Shown in pieces: positions 44,422-52,987 of a stretch of DNA of 64,000 nucleotides. Location of the stretch: the NCBI RefSeq assembly GCF_000717345.1, contig NZ_JNZA01000033.1, positions 1 to 64,000 on the forward strand. The letters are read 5' to 3'. Source of the stretch: Streptomyces lydicus (lineage in GTDB: Bacteria; Actinomycetota; Actinomycetes; Streptomycetales; Streptomycetaceae). Numbering within the stretch: position 1 is the stretch's first letter; each line of letters opens with the position of its first letter. The notes under the pieces were generated by a model. It was not told the origin of the DNA and made no database searches. It saw only the letters and a list, made by a program, of their open reading frames with translations. The position numbers and the translations under genes were made by a program.

Positions 44422-45630
44422 ATGGCTCACAAGCGTTCCAGCAAGAAGCGGCTCGTCACGGCGATAGCCGCCGCGGTGGCCGCGACTGGTATCGCCACCG
44501 TCACGGCCGTCACCGCGGGTGCCTCACCCGCCCCGGCCGAAGGCAAGATCTTCGGCGCCGAGGCCAAGGGCGCCGTGAACGGCAGCTACATCGTCATGCT
44601 GAAGAAGTCGGTCCGTACCGCCGAGAGCGGTGACCTGGCCGCCAAGTACGGCGGCGAGGTCAAGCGGAAGTACTCCTCCGCCATCGACGGTTTCTCGGCG
44701 TCCGGTCTGAGCACCGAGGAGGCCAAGCGCCTCGCCGCCGACCCGGCGGTCGACAAGGTCGTGCAGAACAAGAAGTTCCACATCGACGCCACCCAGGACA
44801 ACCCGCCGTCGTGGGGCCTGGACCGCATCGACCAGGCGGACACGCAGGGCGACAAGAAGTACAACTACCCCGACAGCGCGGGTACGGGCGTCACCGCGTA
44901 CGTCATCGACACCGGTGTGCACATCAGCCACAAGGACTTCGGCGGTCGCGCGTCGTACGGCTTCAACGCCATCGACGGCAGCAACAAGGCCGAGGACGAC
45001 AACGGTCACGGCACCCACGTCTCCGGCACCATCGCCGGTGAGGCGCACGGCGTCGCCAAGAAGGCCAAGATCGTGGCCGTCAAGGTCCTGGACGGCCAGG
45101 GCTCGGGCACCACCGAGCAGGTCGTGGCCGGCATCGACTGGGTCACCAAGAACCACAAGGGCCCGTCGGTCGCCAACATGTCGCTCGGTGGCGGCGCCGA
45201 TGAGGCGCTCGACGCGGCCGTGAAGAAGGCCATCGACTCCGGTGTCACCTTCGGTGTCGCGGCGGGCAACGAGTCCGCCGACGCGGGCCAGGGCTCCCCC
45301 GCGCGCGTCAAGGAGGCCATCACCGTGGCCTCCAGCACCAACAAGGACGAGCAGTCCGACTTCTCCAACTTCGGCAGCGTGGTGGACCTCTACGCCCCCG
45401 GCTCCGACATCACCTCGGACTGGAACACCGGCGACGACGCCACCAAGACCATCTCCGGTACGTCCATGGCCACCCCGCACGTCGTGGGCGCGGCCGCGGT
45501 CTACCTGGCCGGTCACAAGGACGCCAAGCCCGCTGACGTGGAGAAGGCCCTGACCGACGGCGCCACCGCCGACAAGATCACGAACCCGAGCAAGGGCACG
45601 CCCAACAAGCTGCTGAAGGTCGTCGAGTAA
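44422..45630 (+). CDS. Secreted S8 subtilisin-like serine protease
   Basis: A 402-residue preproenzyme of the proteinase-K type. It has a Sec signal peptide (residues 8-34) and an inhibitor I9 propeptide (about 54-121, YIVMLKKSV... VVQNKKFHID). The catalytic domain has Asp163 (YVIDTGVHI), His196 (NGHGTHVSG) and Ser348 (SGTSMATPH), with oxyanion Asn283. The propeptide is cut after export to activate the enzyme. GAGGAGAAC precedes ATG 44422. Codon choice is very uniform and Lys (AAG) is unusually frequent for this genome, suggesting high expression. Confidence 0.96.
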   Translation: MAHKRSSKKRLVTAIAAAVAATGIATVTAVTAGASPAPAEGKIFGAEAKGAVNGSYIVMLKKSVRTAESGDLAAKYGGEVKRKYSSAIDGFSASGLSTEEAKRLAADPAVDKVVQNKKFHIDATQDNPPSWGLDRIDQADTQGDKKYNYPDSAGTGVTAYVIDTGVHISHKDFGGRASYGFNAIDGSNKAEDDNGHGTHVSGTIAGEAHGVAKKAKIVAVKVLDGQGSGTTEQVVAGIDWVTKNHKGPSVANMSLGGGADEALDAAVKKAIDSGVTFGVAAGNESADAGQGSPARVKEAITVASSTNKDEQSDFSNFGSVVDLYAPGSDITSDWNTGDDATKTISGTSMATPHVVGAAAVYLAGHKDAKPADVEKALTDGATADKITNPSKGTPNKLLKVVE

Positions 45631-45652
45631 CCTCCTCACCCCTCAGCTGTAC

Positions 45653-45693
45653 GCCGGCCGTCGCGCTCGCCCCCACGGGGCGCGGCGGCCGGC
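45653..45693 (+). terminator. Terminator of the subtilase gene
   Basis: GCCGGCCGTCGCGC (45653-45666) pairs with GCGCGGCGGCCGGC (45680-45693) over 14 bp with one G-U pair and a 13-nt loop. CTCTTTGTGT follows, giving a short T-rich tail. Confidence 0.75.
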
Positions 45694-45710
45694 CTCTTTG
45701 TGTGCCGACT

Positions 45711-45751
45711 CGCGTAGACAGTGTCTACGCGCGAATGGTAGACAGTGTCTA
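45711..45751. promoter_or_regulatory. Two palindromic operators upstream of the TetR-MFS operon
   Basis: Bases 45711-45731 form a perfect 21-bp palindrome (CGCGTAGACA-G-TGTCTACGCG). Bases 45739-45751 form a perfect 13-bp palindrome (TAGACA-G-TGTCTA) that ends on the A of the ATG. They share the core TAGACAGTGTCTA, with centres 24 bp apart. They are the expected sites for the TetR protein encoded directly downstream. Confidence 0.85.
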
Positions 45752-46380
45752 TGAACGCACACTCGGGGGAAGCCGCGCAGCACCGCGAGCCGGCTGAACA
45801 GCACCAGGACACCGGCCTGCGCGCCCGGTTGGTCCAGGCCGGCGTCGAACTGGTCGGCAGGGAAGGCGTCCAGGCGCTGTCCCTGCGCGAGATCGCCCGC
45901 CGCGCCGGGGTCTCGCACGGCGCGCCGCGCCGCTACTTCCCCACCCACCTGTCCCTGCTCTCCGCCATCGCCCGCCAGGGGTTCGCCGACCTGGCCGCCC
46001 GGGTCACCGAGGTGCTCGGCGCCGGCCGGCCGGACCCCCGCGCCGGGCTCATGACCCTGGCGCGGCTCTATCTGGACTTCGCGCGGACCAACCGCGGGAT
46101 GTACGAGCTGATGTTCCGCCACGACCTGCTGGAGAGCAATCAGCTCGGCCTGCGGGAGACCAGCCTGCCGCTCTTCACCGTGCTCGTGGACCTCGTCCGC
46201 CAGGTGGAGCCGCGAACCGAGATTCCGCCCCCGGTGGTCGCGGGCGCGCTGTGGGCGAACCTGCACGGCATCGCCCAGCTCTGGGAATGGGGCAGCCTCC
46301 AGCTCGCCACCGGAGCCGACGACGTGGAACCACTGCTGCGCGCCACCCTGGACGCGCACCTGGGGCCGGAGGGCCGGTGA
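45751..46380 (+). CDS. TetR-family regulator of the adjacent MFS pump
   Basis: A 209-residue repressor with an N-terminal helix-turn-helix (LSLREIARRAGVSHGAPRRYF, about residues 44-64) and a TetR_C_33/WHG-like C-terminal domain. The ATG at 45751 overlaps the second palindrome, and an in-frame GTG at 45745 lies inside it. Binding there would shut off its own operon. Its stop overlaps the MFS gene start (GTGA), so repressor and pump are made together. Confidence 0.92.
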   Translation: MNAHSGEAAQHREPAEQHQDTGLRARLVQAGVELVGREGVQALSLREIARRAGVSHGAPRRYFPTHLSLLSAIARQGFADLAARVTEVLGAGRPDPRAGLMTLARLYLDFARTNRGMYELMFRHDLLESNQLGLRETSLPLFTVLVDLVRQVEPRTEIPPPVVAGALWANLHGIAQLWEWGSLQLATGADDVEPLLRATLDAHLGPEGR

Positions 46381-47789
46381 CCTCACTACGCCACCGGCGG
46401 CTCGTCCTCACCGGCAGCATCACCGGTGCGGTGATCGTCGCCCTGGACGGCACAGTGCTGACCGTCGCCCAACCCACTCTCCAGCGCACCCTGCACGCCA
46501 CGTTCGCGCAGGTCCAGTGGACCAGCACCGGCTACCTCATCGCCGTGGCCAGCCTGCTCGTCTTCGCCGGCCGCCTCGGTGACCGGTACGGACACCAGCG
46601 CCTCTTCGCCCTCGGAATCCTCGGCTTCGGCGCCGCCTCGGCGGGGATCGGCCTGGCCCCCGGCGTCGGCTGGGTCATCGCCCTGCGCATCGTCCAAGGC
46701 ATCTTCGGCGCACTGCTGCAGCCGGCCACCCTCGGCATGCTGCGCGCCGCCTACCCGCCCGACCGTCTCGGTATGCCGCTCGCGCTGCGCACCAGCGCCA
46801 TCGGTCTCGCCGCCGCGGCCGGCCCCCTCCTCGGCGGCGCACTGGTCGCCCAACTGGGGTGGCGCGCGGTCTTCTTCCTCAACGTGCCCCCAGCCCTGCT
46901 GATCGGCGCCCTGGCGCTCGCCGTACGCGTACCGCCGCCGCTGCCGAAACCCCCGAGCCGCCCGCTGACCGGCCTCGACCTCCCGGGCGCCGGTCTGCTC
47001 GGCATCACCCTGGTGTGCCTGGTACACACCCTGGTCGCCCTGCCCGCGCACGGCTGGACGACGACCACCACGGCGGCCGTGCTCACCGCCGCGGTCGCCT
47101 TCGCCGCGTTCGTCCACCACGAACGCCGCACCGCGAGCCCCCTGGTGCCCCCACGCGTAGCCGCCTCCAAGGCGGTCGCCTCGTCCCTCGCCATACTCCT
47201 GGCCGCCTCGGCCGCCCTGTTCGGCACGCTCTTCGTCAGCAGCTACTACCTGCAGAACGTCCGGCACCTGGACCCGTTCCAGTGCGGCCTCCAAGTCCTG
47301 CCGCTACCCCTGCTGATGGTGCTGAGCGCCCCGGCCTCGGCCGTGCTGCAACGCCGATACGGCCCCCGCCGCACGACCACGGCCGCCATGGCCCTCCTGA
47401 CGCTGGGCACCCTCCTCCTCTCCCGACTCGACGAAACCTCCACTCCCTTGGAGGCCGGCACCGGCTTCCTCCTCCTGGGCGCGGGCTTCGGCACGGTGAT
47501 GGTCACCGCCACTGCGGTCATCGTGCGCCACGCCCCCGTGGACAACGCCGGTGTCGCCGGCGGACTCCAGCAGACCGCCATGAACATCGGCCCCACCCTG
47601 GGCGTCGCCACCGCGACCATGCTGCTCACCTACACCCCGACCCTGCAGTCCACCCTCCTCCCCCTCGCCGCCCTGGCCGCTCTCGGCACCCTGTGCGCCG
47701 CAACCCTCCCTGCGGCCTCCGCCCGAGGGGGCAACTCACAGTCCGATCCCGCGACTTATCCACAGGAGGGAGCCTCCGAAACCATCTGA
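46377..47789 (+). CDS. MFS drug exporter, DHA2 (14-helix) family
   Basis: A 470-residue transporter. The first half has LDGTVLTVAQPTLQ (motif D1), GRLGDRYGHQRLFALG (motif A) and LRTSAIGLAAAAGPLLGG (motif C). About 14 helices are predicted, as in EmrB/QacA proteins that export drugs by proton antiport. GTG 46377 overlaps the TetR stop. The substrate is unknown and should be the inducer of the coupled repressor or a related compound. Confidence 0.93.
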   Translation: MTSLRHRRLVLTGSITGAVIVALDGTVLTVAQPTLQRTLHATFAQVQWTSTGYLIAVASLLVFAGRLGDRYGHQRLFALGILGFGAASAGIGLAPGVGWVIALRIVQGIFGALLQPATLGMLRAAYPPDRLGMPLALRTSAIGLAAAAGPLLGGALVAQLGWRAVFFLNVPPALLIGALALAVRVPPPLPKPPSRPLTGLDLPGAGLLGITLVCLVHTLVALPAHGWTTTTTAAVLTAAVAFAAFVHHERRTASPLVPPRVAASKAVASSLAILLAASAALFGTLFVSSYYLQNVRHLDPFQCGLQVLPLPLLMVLSAPASAVLQRRYGPRRTTTAAMALLTLGTLLLSRLDETSTPLEAGTGFLLLGAGFGTVMVTATAVIVRHAPVDNAGVAGGLQQTAMNIGPTLGVATATMLLTYTPTLQSTLLPLAALAALGTLCAATLPAASARGGNSQSDPATYPQEGASETI

Positions 47790-47815
47790 GGTCCGTTCCC
47801 CCTACCGTCGGTGAC

Positions 47816-48016
47816 ATGCACGGAGGACTGCCGTTCATCGGCATCAGCACCATCGTCTACGGCCTGATCGGACTGATCACCGTCGTCGTCAGCACGATCC
47901 GCAAGACAGGGGGAACGCGACATGCACACCATCACCGTCATCGTGCCAGCTCACAACGAGGAGGAGGGTCTGCCGGCCACGCTGGAATCTCTCGCCCGGC
48001 AAACGGTCCGGCCTGA
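47816..48016 (+). CDS. Possible small membrane protein overlapping the glycosyltransferase
   Basis: ATG 47816 opens a 66-codon frame. Its first 30 residues form a clean membrane helix (GLPFIGISTIVYGLIGLITVVV) followed by STIRKTGG. The rest is basic and overlaps the start of the glycosyltransferase gene by 95 bp in another frame. The hydrophobic part lies in the gap between the MFS and glycosyltransferase genes and looks coding; the tail may be incidental. No clear ribosome site is present. Confidence 0.35.
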   Translation: MHGGLPFIGISTIVYGLIGLITVVVSTIRKTGGTRHAHHHRHRASSQRGGGSAGHAGISRPANGPA

Positions 48017-49013
48017 CCGCATCCTCGTCGTGGACGACGCCTCCACGGACCGCACGGGCGAGGTGGCGGCATCACACGGCGTGACGGTATTACGCCCGCC
48101 ACACAACCTCGGCAGCAAGGCCAGAGCCCAGAACTACGCCCTTCCGCACTGCACCACCGACCTCGTCCTGGCAGTCGACGCCGACACGGTCCTCGCGCCC
48201 GACTACATCGAGACCGTCGTCCCGGTCTTCCGCGACCCGGCGGTCTCGGTCGCGGCAGGCACGGTCCGCACCCGCCACACCCGCACCCTCTGGGAACGCG
48301 GCCGCTCCACCGAGTACCTCTTCGGCTTCCACTGGCACCGCCCCATCCAGGCACGCGCCAACAGCCCCATGGTCTGCTCGGGTTGCTGCTCGGTGTTCCG
48401 CCGCGACGACCTGATGGCCTTCGGCGGCTTCCCCGAGCGCACCATCGTCGAGGACATGGATTACACCTGGTCCCAGCAGATCGCCGGCAGACGCGCGGTC
48501 TACGTCCCCGACGCGGTGGCCCTGGCCGCCGACCCGGAAGACCTCACCTACCTCCGCAAACAGGTCTGGCGCTGGATGGCCGGCTTCTGCCAGAACGTCC
48601 GGCTCCACCTGGGTGGCCTGATCCTCCGCAAACCCCTGCTCGCACTCTGGGTCCTGCTCGCTCTGCTGGAAATCCTCACCGCACCGGTCTGGTGGGCGAC
48701 GCCCTTGGTGATTGCCTCGACGACCGATGAGCCACCCGCGCTCGCCTTCCTCTGGTGGGCCGGAGCCGAACTCCTGCTCACGACACCACCCCTCCTCTAC
48801 GCCGCCCACCGCCGCAAACTCCCGGTAGGCCATGTCCTGTTGAACATCCCCTGCGTCTACGCCACTAAGGCCGTCAACCTCGTCTACGCCTGGAAGGCCC
48901 TCATCGTGGAACTGCTGCTCGTCCCCCTCCACCTGTCCCGCGGCCTCACCGTCTACGAGAAGGGCCGCGCCGACACCCCCACGCCCCGAACAGCACTCGC
49001 CGGGACGGGGTGA
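47922..49013 (+). CDS. Family 2 glycosyltransferase, membrane-bound
   Basis: A 363-residue enzyme. The N-terminal GT-A domain shows VIVPAHNEEEGL, VVDDASTDRT, the metal-binding DAD at 86-88, EDMDYTW and a QVWRW motif. Two to three helices follow (ALWVLLALLEILTAPVWWA, LAFLWWAGAELLLTTPP). This resembles processive synthases of hyaluronan or cellulose type, so it may build a cell-surface polysaccharide. AGGGGGAA precedes ATG 47922. Confidence 0.9.
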   Translation: MHTITVIVPAHNEEEGLPATLESLARQTVRPDRILVVDDASTDRTGEVAASHGVTVLRPPHNLGSKARAQNYALPHCTTDLVLAVDADTVLAPDYIETVVPVFRDPAVSVAAGTVRTRHTRTLWERGRSTEYLFGFHWHRPIQARANSPMVCSGCCSVFRRDDLMAFGGFPERTIVEDMDYTWSQQIAGRRAVYVPDAVALAADPEDLTYLRKQVWRWMAGFCQNVRLHLGGLILRKPLLALWVLLALLEILTAPVWWATPLVIASTTDEPPALAFLWWAGAELLLTTPPLLYAAHRRKLPVGHVLLNIPCVYATKAVNLVYAWKALIVELLLVPLHLSRGLTVYEKGRADTPTPRTALAGTG

Positions 49014-49021
49014 CGCCCCTC

Positions 49022-49040
49022 CCCGCGCAGTATGTGCGGG
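49022..49040. terminator. Hairpin between convergent genes
   Basis: CCCGCGCA (49022-49029) and TGTGCGGG (49033-49040) pair over 8 bp with one G-U and a 3-nt loop, just after the glycosyltransferase stop and before the convergent small gene's stop. Confidence 0.55.
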
Positions 49041-49049
49041 CCAGGGACG

Positions 49050-49295
49050 TCAGGGTGTTGACTGCCCGAAATCGCCGAGTTCCGCAATCAGGCGTTTGCG
49101 CGCCGCTTCCAATTGATCGGAGTATGCGGAGTCGAAGATCTGAGGTAGGCCGGTCTCCAGATTCCCGCTGATCCTGAGAAGGGCGGACCAGACTGCGCGG
49201 TCATCCACCACATTCGAGAAATCCTCTTTATGCATGACACGGTTCAGCCAGTCTGACAGGACAAGGGCCTGGTCGCCCGTCAACTCAATCTGCAT
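49050..49295 (-). CDS. Small conserved hypothetical protein
   Basis: An 81-residue acidic helical protein (IELTGDQALVLSDWLNRVM ... DDRAVWSALLRISGNLETGLPQIFD). ATG 49295 has GGAAGG upstream. Similar short proteins are common in Streptomyces and have no assigned role. Less extreme GC at third positions than its neighbours is noticeable in its first half. The 208 bp upstream contain only a hairpin and no gene. Confidence 0.75.
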   Translation of the reverse strand: MQIELTGDQALVLSDWLNRVMHKEDFSNVVDDRAVWSALLRISGNLETGLPQIFDSAYSDQLEAARKRLIAELGDFGQSTP

Positions 49296-49480
49296 TGCGA
49301 AGCCTTCCATTCGCTGTGTACGAGTCGCACGATATGCCGGGGGACGGTTCACGGCGGGGACGCGGGAGCACGGACGACGGATGGAGGGGGGCGGCATGAG
49401 CCTGGTCCTGCACACCGTCCCCGGCGGCTGCTCGTGGGGCAGTACCGCCGCCGTTCGGGGCCCGCCTCTTCCGGACGACG

Positions 49481-49498
49481 CGCCCCCGAGGCGGGGCG
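49481..49498 (-). terminator. Hairpin after the flavin monooxygenase gene
   Basis: CGCCCC (49481-49486) and GGGGCG (49493-49498) form a 6-bp stem with a 6-nt loop, beginning six bases past the stop codon on the minus strand. Confidence 0.45.
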
Positions 49499-49503
49499 GT
49501 GGG

Positions 49504-50877
49504 TCAGTCCTCGTGCTCGCGGCCGGCACCGCGGAATGAGCTCTCCGCGAGGACGATCTTGCGCTTGACCGGGGGGAGGTGGTTCATCGTGCGCATCGCG
49601 GTGCGCATGCCGGTCCGGGCCAGGGTGCCGATCAAGTCACCCCTGTGCATGACGGAGTGGCCGTCCATCTGGGCCCGGGACTTGATGACGGCGTCCCAGG
49701 CGTACGACGTCATGGTTGTCTCGTACCGGCCCACCGCATCGAGGAGGGAGAGTTCTCGTCGGCTCGCGGCGGCCAGCTTGCGGGTGAGCAGCCGGGCGTC
49801 GCGCAGCGCGGTGTTGGCGCCCACCCCGCGGCCCGGCGTCATGGTGTGGATGGCGTCACCGACGAGCGTGACATTGCTCGGCTGCCACGGGTCGATCGGC
49901 TCGGACGTCCGGATCACCAGCGGGAGGCTGCTGTTCGGGTCTCCCAGCGCGAAGATCCGCCGGAAGTCGGGGTGCCACGAGGCGGTCTTCTCCTTCACGA
50001 GCTGCTGGATCCGGGCGCCTCGCATCCGTGTGACGTCCTGCGGCAGCCACCGCTCCGACGCGGCGAAGCCCCACATGATGTAGTCGCGGCTGTTGTCGTA
50101 CAGCATTCCCGGCCAGGCGCGCAGCGCCTCCGCGTCGGTGCTGCCGATGCCCTGCCTCGGCTTGCCGTCCTCGTCCCACTTGAAGCGCATCACATGCAGG
50201 ATGCACATGAACCCCTTGGGGCCGTGCACCATGGTGACGCCCTCCATCACCTCCTTGGGCAGCAGTGCCCGGGTCTCGTCGGTGAGCGGCGTCTTGCCGG
50301 TGATGCCGATCAGCCCGGTGTCGACCAGCCTCGCGTGCGGCAAGTATTGCCGGCGTACGGGGGAGTTGGCCCCCTCGGCGCCCACGAGGAGGTCGCCGGT
50401 TGCCGAGTCGCCGTCCGCGAAGAATGCGGTGACCCGGCCGTCGGCGTGCTGCTCGTAGTGGGTGAAGCGCTTGTCGAAGTGGACGACGTCCTCCACCCCC
50501 GTCAGCAGGACCTGCCGCAGCGTCATGCGGCTCACCGACTCATCGGCGTCGTCCTCCGACGGTTGGTCCGCCGCCTTCAGCACCTCGGGTCCGGCAGAGA
50601 AGAGGAACTTCTTCTCGTGCGTCATCTGATTGCCGTAGCGGGGGCGTTGGGCGCAGGTGGTGAGGAAGGTGTGGTACAGCTCCGGTGACAGGTTGGCCCG
50701 CAGCGCCCGCTTGCCGTCGGCGTCGATGCCGACCCGGTAGCCCTGCAGACCGTCGCGCCGGGTGCGGTCACGCTCGTACACCGCGACGCTGACACCCGCG
50801 CGCTTGAGGCCCTGCGCGAGGCAGAGCCCGCCCGTGCCGGCGCCGATGATGATGACATGCAAAGGTAAACCGGGCAT
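49504..50877 (-). CDS. FAD-dependent monooxygenase (class A, PHBH fold)
   Basis: A 457-residue flavoprotein with the FAD loop IIIGAGTGGLCLAQGL, an inner DG-type segment (LLVGAEGANSPVRR) and the GD motif VTLVGDAIHTMTPGRGVGAN. Such enzymes hydroxylate aromatic or polyketide substrates with NAD(P)H and oxygen. ATG 50877 is preferred because GGGAG lies six bases upstream; ATG 50898 lacks a site. It lies 72 bp downstream of a PadR-type gene and is probably its target. Detoxification of an aromatic antibiotic is one possible role. Confidence 0.9.
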   Translation of the reverse strand: MPGLPLHVIIIGAGTGGLCLAQGLKRAGVSVAVYERDRTRRDGLQGYRVGIDADGKRALRANLSPELYHTFLTTCAQRPRYGNQMTHEKKFLFSAGPEVLKAADQPSEDDADESVSRMTLRQVLLTGVEDVVHFDKRFTHYEQHADGRVTAFFADGDSATGDLLVGAEGANSPVRRQYLPHARLVDTGLIGITGKTPLTDETRALLPKEVMEGVTMVHGPKGFMCILHVMRFKWDEDGKPRQGIGSTDAEALRAWPGMLYDNSRDYIMWGFAASERWLPQDVTRMRGARIQQLVKEKTASWHPDFRRIFALGDPNSSLPLVIRTSEPIDPWQPSNVTLVGDAIHTMTPGRGVGANTALRDARLLTRKLAAASRRELSLLDAVGRYETTMTSYAWDAVIKSRAQMDGHSVMHRGDLIGTLARTGMRTAMRTMNHLPPVKRKIVLAESSFRGAGREHED

Positions 50878-50949
50878 TTCGGTCTCCCGTTTCGTCATGA
50901 GGAAGGCGCGTCGGCGCCCTTGTCGGGACCGCCCCGGCGCGTGACAGCC

Positions 50950-51564
50950 CTAGCGGGTGTGGGCGGCCGCCATTGCGGCCAGCCACTCCTTGGTCCAGGT
51001 GATGCGCCCGGAGCACAGGTCTGCGATGACCGATTCCACCCAGTCCAGCTCCGCGGCGGTCGTGGCGCGCATGCACTCCATCTCCAGGGCGAACAGCCTG
51101 CCCCATTCGCCCGTCGCCGCGATCTGCGTGTCGAGCCGGGCCAGTTCGGTGGCGAGGTTCGTCTGGCGCTTCTCCAGTTGTTCGGCCACCTCGCCGGGTT
51201 CGAGGAGGGGGACGAACGCCATGGCGGCAAGGAACTCCGGGTACTCGCGGGTCGGAGCCGCCAGCGCGTCGAGCATCCAGTCGCGCCACACGGCACGGCC
51301 CTCGTCGGTGAGGGCGTAGAGCGTCCGCTCGGGGCGGTTGTGCTCGCGGCTGCTCTCCCGCACCTCGATCAGGGCCTTGCGGTGCAGTCGGTCGATGGTG
51401 CGGTAGAGGCTGGCCCGCTGCCCCACGTTGACCACTTCGCCCTTGCCGCGGTCCTTCATCAACCGCTGCATCTTGTAGGGGTGCATGCCGGGCTGCTGCT
51501 CGTGGTCCACCTCGGCCAGCAGGGAGAGCACCGCCAGAGCCAGCGTTGAGCGCCTGTACGTCAT
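50950..51564 (-). CDS. PadR-family transcriptional regulator
   Basis: A 204-residue regulator with a winged helix (HPYKMQRLMKDRGKGEVVNVGQRASLYRTIDRL) and the long C-terminal helices (residues 110-200) of PadR/Vir-type dimers. It usually represses an efflux or detoxification gene and responds to an aromatic ligand. An inverted repeat directly at its start codon suggests self-control. The downstream flavin monooxygenase is likely in the same transcript. Confidence 0.92.
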   Translation of the reverse strand: MTYRRSTLALAVLSLLAEVDHEQQPGMHPYKMQRLMKDRGKGEVVNVGQRASLYRTIDRLHRKALIEVRESSREHNRPERTLYALTDEGRAVWRDWMLDALAAPTREYPEFLAAMAFVPLLEPGEVAEQLEKRQTNLATELARLDTQIAATGEWGRLFALEMECMRATTAAELDWVESVIADLCSGRITWTKEWLAAMAAAHTR

Positions 51565-51595
51565 AGTTGCCAGGGTACTAGTGTGGGGGCAACTA
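51564..51595. promoter_or_regulatory. Inverted repeat at the PadR start, candidate operator
   Basis: TAGTTGCC (51564-51571) and GGCAACTA (51588-51595) are perfect 8-bp reverse complements 16 bp apart, starting at the first base of the PadR gene. The spacing is about that of two turns between half-sites. Confidence 0.6.
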
Positions 51596-51926
51596 ATTAA
51601 GCCCTCTGCCCTACCGGGCTCGGCGGGGAATGCGCGTCTTGGGGGAGGCGTACGCCGCTGCCCGGCGCCGGCGAGGAGCGCTTCAGCAGGTACCCGGCGG
51701 CGTCATCGACGGACGTCGCGGGCCCGGGGCAGACGAACCGCGGGTCTCCCACGGCTCGGCGCGCGTCGGGAATCACCAGTTTCGGCCGGCGTCGGATCCG
51801 TAGGACCTCACCGTGATCGGCTTCTTGTCGGAGCCCGGCCGCCGGTGGCCAACTGCCCCTGACGGGTGGGGCTTTTACGGAAGAGGAGGCTGCCCGCGGG
51901 CCGAACGGGAGCCGCGCCGGCAGGTC
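51596..51926. other. Gap between the PadR and LacI genes
   Basis: About 330 bp. Open frames exist on both strands (one ends VGNHQFRPASDP, plus strand) but none has a ribosome site or family resemblance, so I call no gene. It could be a decayed gene. A terminator-like hairpin lies at 51855-51876. Confidence 0.5.
51855..51876 (+). terminator. GC hairpin with T-run
   Basis: GCCCC (51855-51859) and GGGGC (51868-51872) form a 5-bp stem followed by TTTT, readable on the plus strand. No plus-strand gene precedes it, so it may be a relic. Confidence 0.4.
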
Positions 51927-52961
51927 CTAACGTACCGGCGCCGGTGGTGGGGCCGTGGTGCCGCGGGGGACGAGTTCGGTGGGGAGGACGATGTGGCGCT
52001 GGTGGTCGCCGTCGGAGCCGTCGATCACCGCGCGGGTGAGGCGCACCGCGGCGCGGCCGATCTCCACGGCGGGCTGGGCCAGCGTCGTCAGGCCCATGAC
52101 CCCGGCCATGACGTGGTCGTCGAAACCCATGACCGAAACCCGCCCGGGGACCGGGATGTTGGCGTCCCGTAGCGCTGCGAGCAGGCGGAAGGCCAGGTCG
52201 TCGGTCTCGGTGAAGAGGGCGGTGGGCGGGTCCTGGAGGGACAGCAGGCGCCCCACCGCCGCGGCCATCCCGTTGCCCTTCCAGTCCGGCACGCTGAGGA
52301 CGAGTGCGTCGTCGGGCTCGATTCCGGCCTCGGTCAGGGCCCGCAGATGGCCCGCGAGGCGGCTCTTGCTGCTCCAGGTGAAGCCGGTCCCGTCGGCCGT
52401 CTGGAGGAAGGCGATCCGCCGGTGGCCGAGGTTGAGGAGGTGGCGGGTGCCGCGCAGTGCGGCGTCCTCGTCGTCCACGTAGACGCTGGGCCGTCCCGGG
52501 GCGTGCTGGCTGACGAAGACGAGCGGCATGCCCAGGTCGTCCAGGCGGGCACGTTCGGTGGGGGAGAGTGCGAAGCTCACGACGAGGAGGGCGTCGGCGT
52601 TGCGGCGGGCCGGCAACCGGTCGAAGAAATCGGCGCGTTCGTGGACGTCGGTGACGCTGTACACGAGCAGTTCCAGGCCGGCGTCGCGCAGGGCGGGGGC
52701 CATTCCGGAGAGCGCCGCGCCCAGGAACCACGACTCCAGGTCCGGGAGCAGGACGGCGACGCGACCGGTGCGGCCGGTGACGAGGCTCGACGCGCTGCGG
52801 GTGATCGCGAAGGAGAGCTCGCGGGCCGCCGCTTCCACCCGGGCGCGGGTCGTGTCCGAGACCGTCGACAGTCCGCGCAGGGTGCGCGAGACGGTGGACA
52901 CAGAAACCCCTGCCCGCTGGGCCACCTCGGCCATCGTGGCCTCACTCCGAGCTGAGGACAT
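51927..52961 (-). CDS. LacI-family repressor of the alpha-glucosidase gene
   Basis: A 344-residue repressor with an N-terminal helix-turn-helix and hinge (residues 9-55, MAEVAQRAGVSVSTVSRTLRG) and a periplasmic-binding-protein-like sugar domain. It is divergent from a GH13 glucosidase gene with two matching palindromic sites between them, so it should repress both and release on binding a sugar such as an alpha-glucoside. It resembles AcbR/AglR-type regulators by context. Confidence 0.93.
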   Translation of the reverse strand: MSSARSEATMAEVAQRAGVSVSTVSRTLRGLSTVSDTTRARVEAAARELSFAITRSASSLVTGRTGRVAVLLPDLESWFLGAALSGMAPALRDAGLELLVYSVTDVHERADFFDRLPARRNADALLVVSFALSPTERARLDDLGMPLVFVSQHAPGRPSVYVDDEDAALRGTRHLLNLGHRRIAFLQTADGTGFTWSSKSRLAGHLRALTEAGIEPDDALVLSVPDWKGNGMAAAVGRLLSLQDPPTALFTETDDLAFRLLAALRDANIPVPGRVSVMGFDDHVMAGVMGLTTLAQPAVEIGRAAVRLTRAVIDGSDGDHQRHIVLPTELVPRGTTAPPPAPVR

Positions 52962-52987
52962 GGCGGGACGCTAGCACAGAGAGTCGA

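Noticed and set aside
44090..44422. Minus-strand 110-codon frame upstream of the subtilase
   Set aside because: It covers the promoter region, has mixed composition without family resemblance, and no ribosome site.
51485..51862. Plus-strand 125-codon frame between PadR and LacI genes
   Set aside because: Starts inside the antisense of PadR and is Arg/Ala/Gly-rich; it ends inside a hairpin. A decayed gene cannot be excluded.
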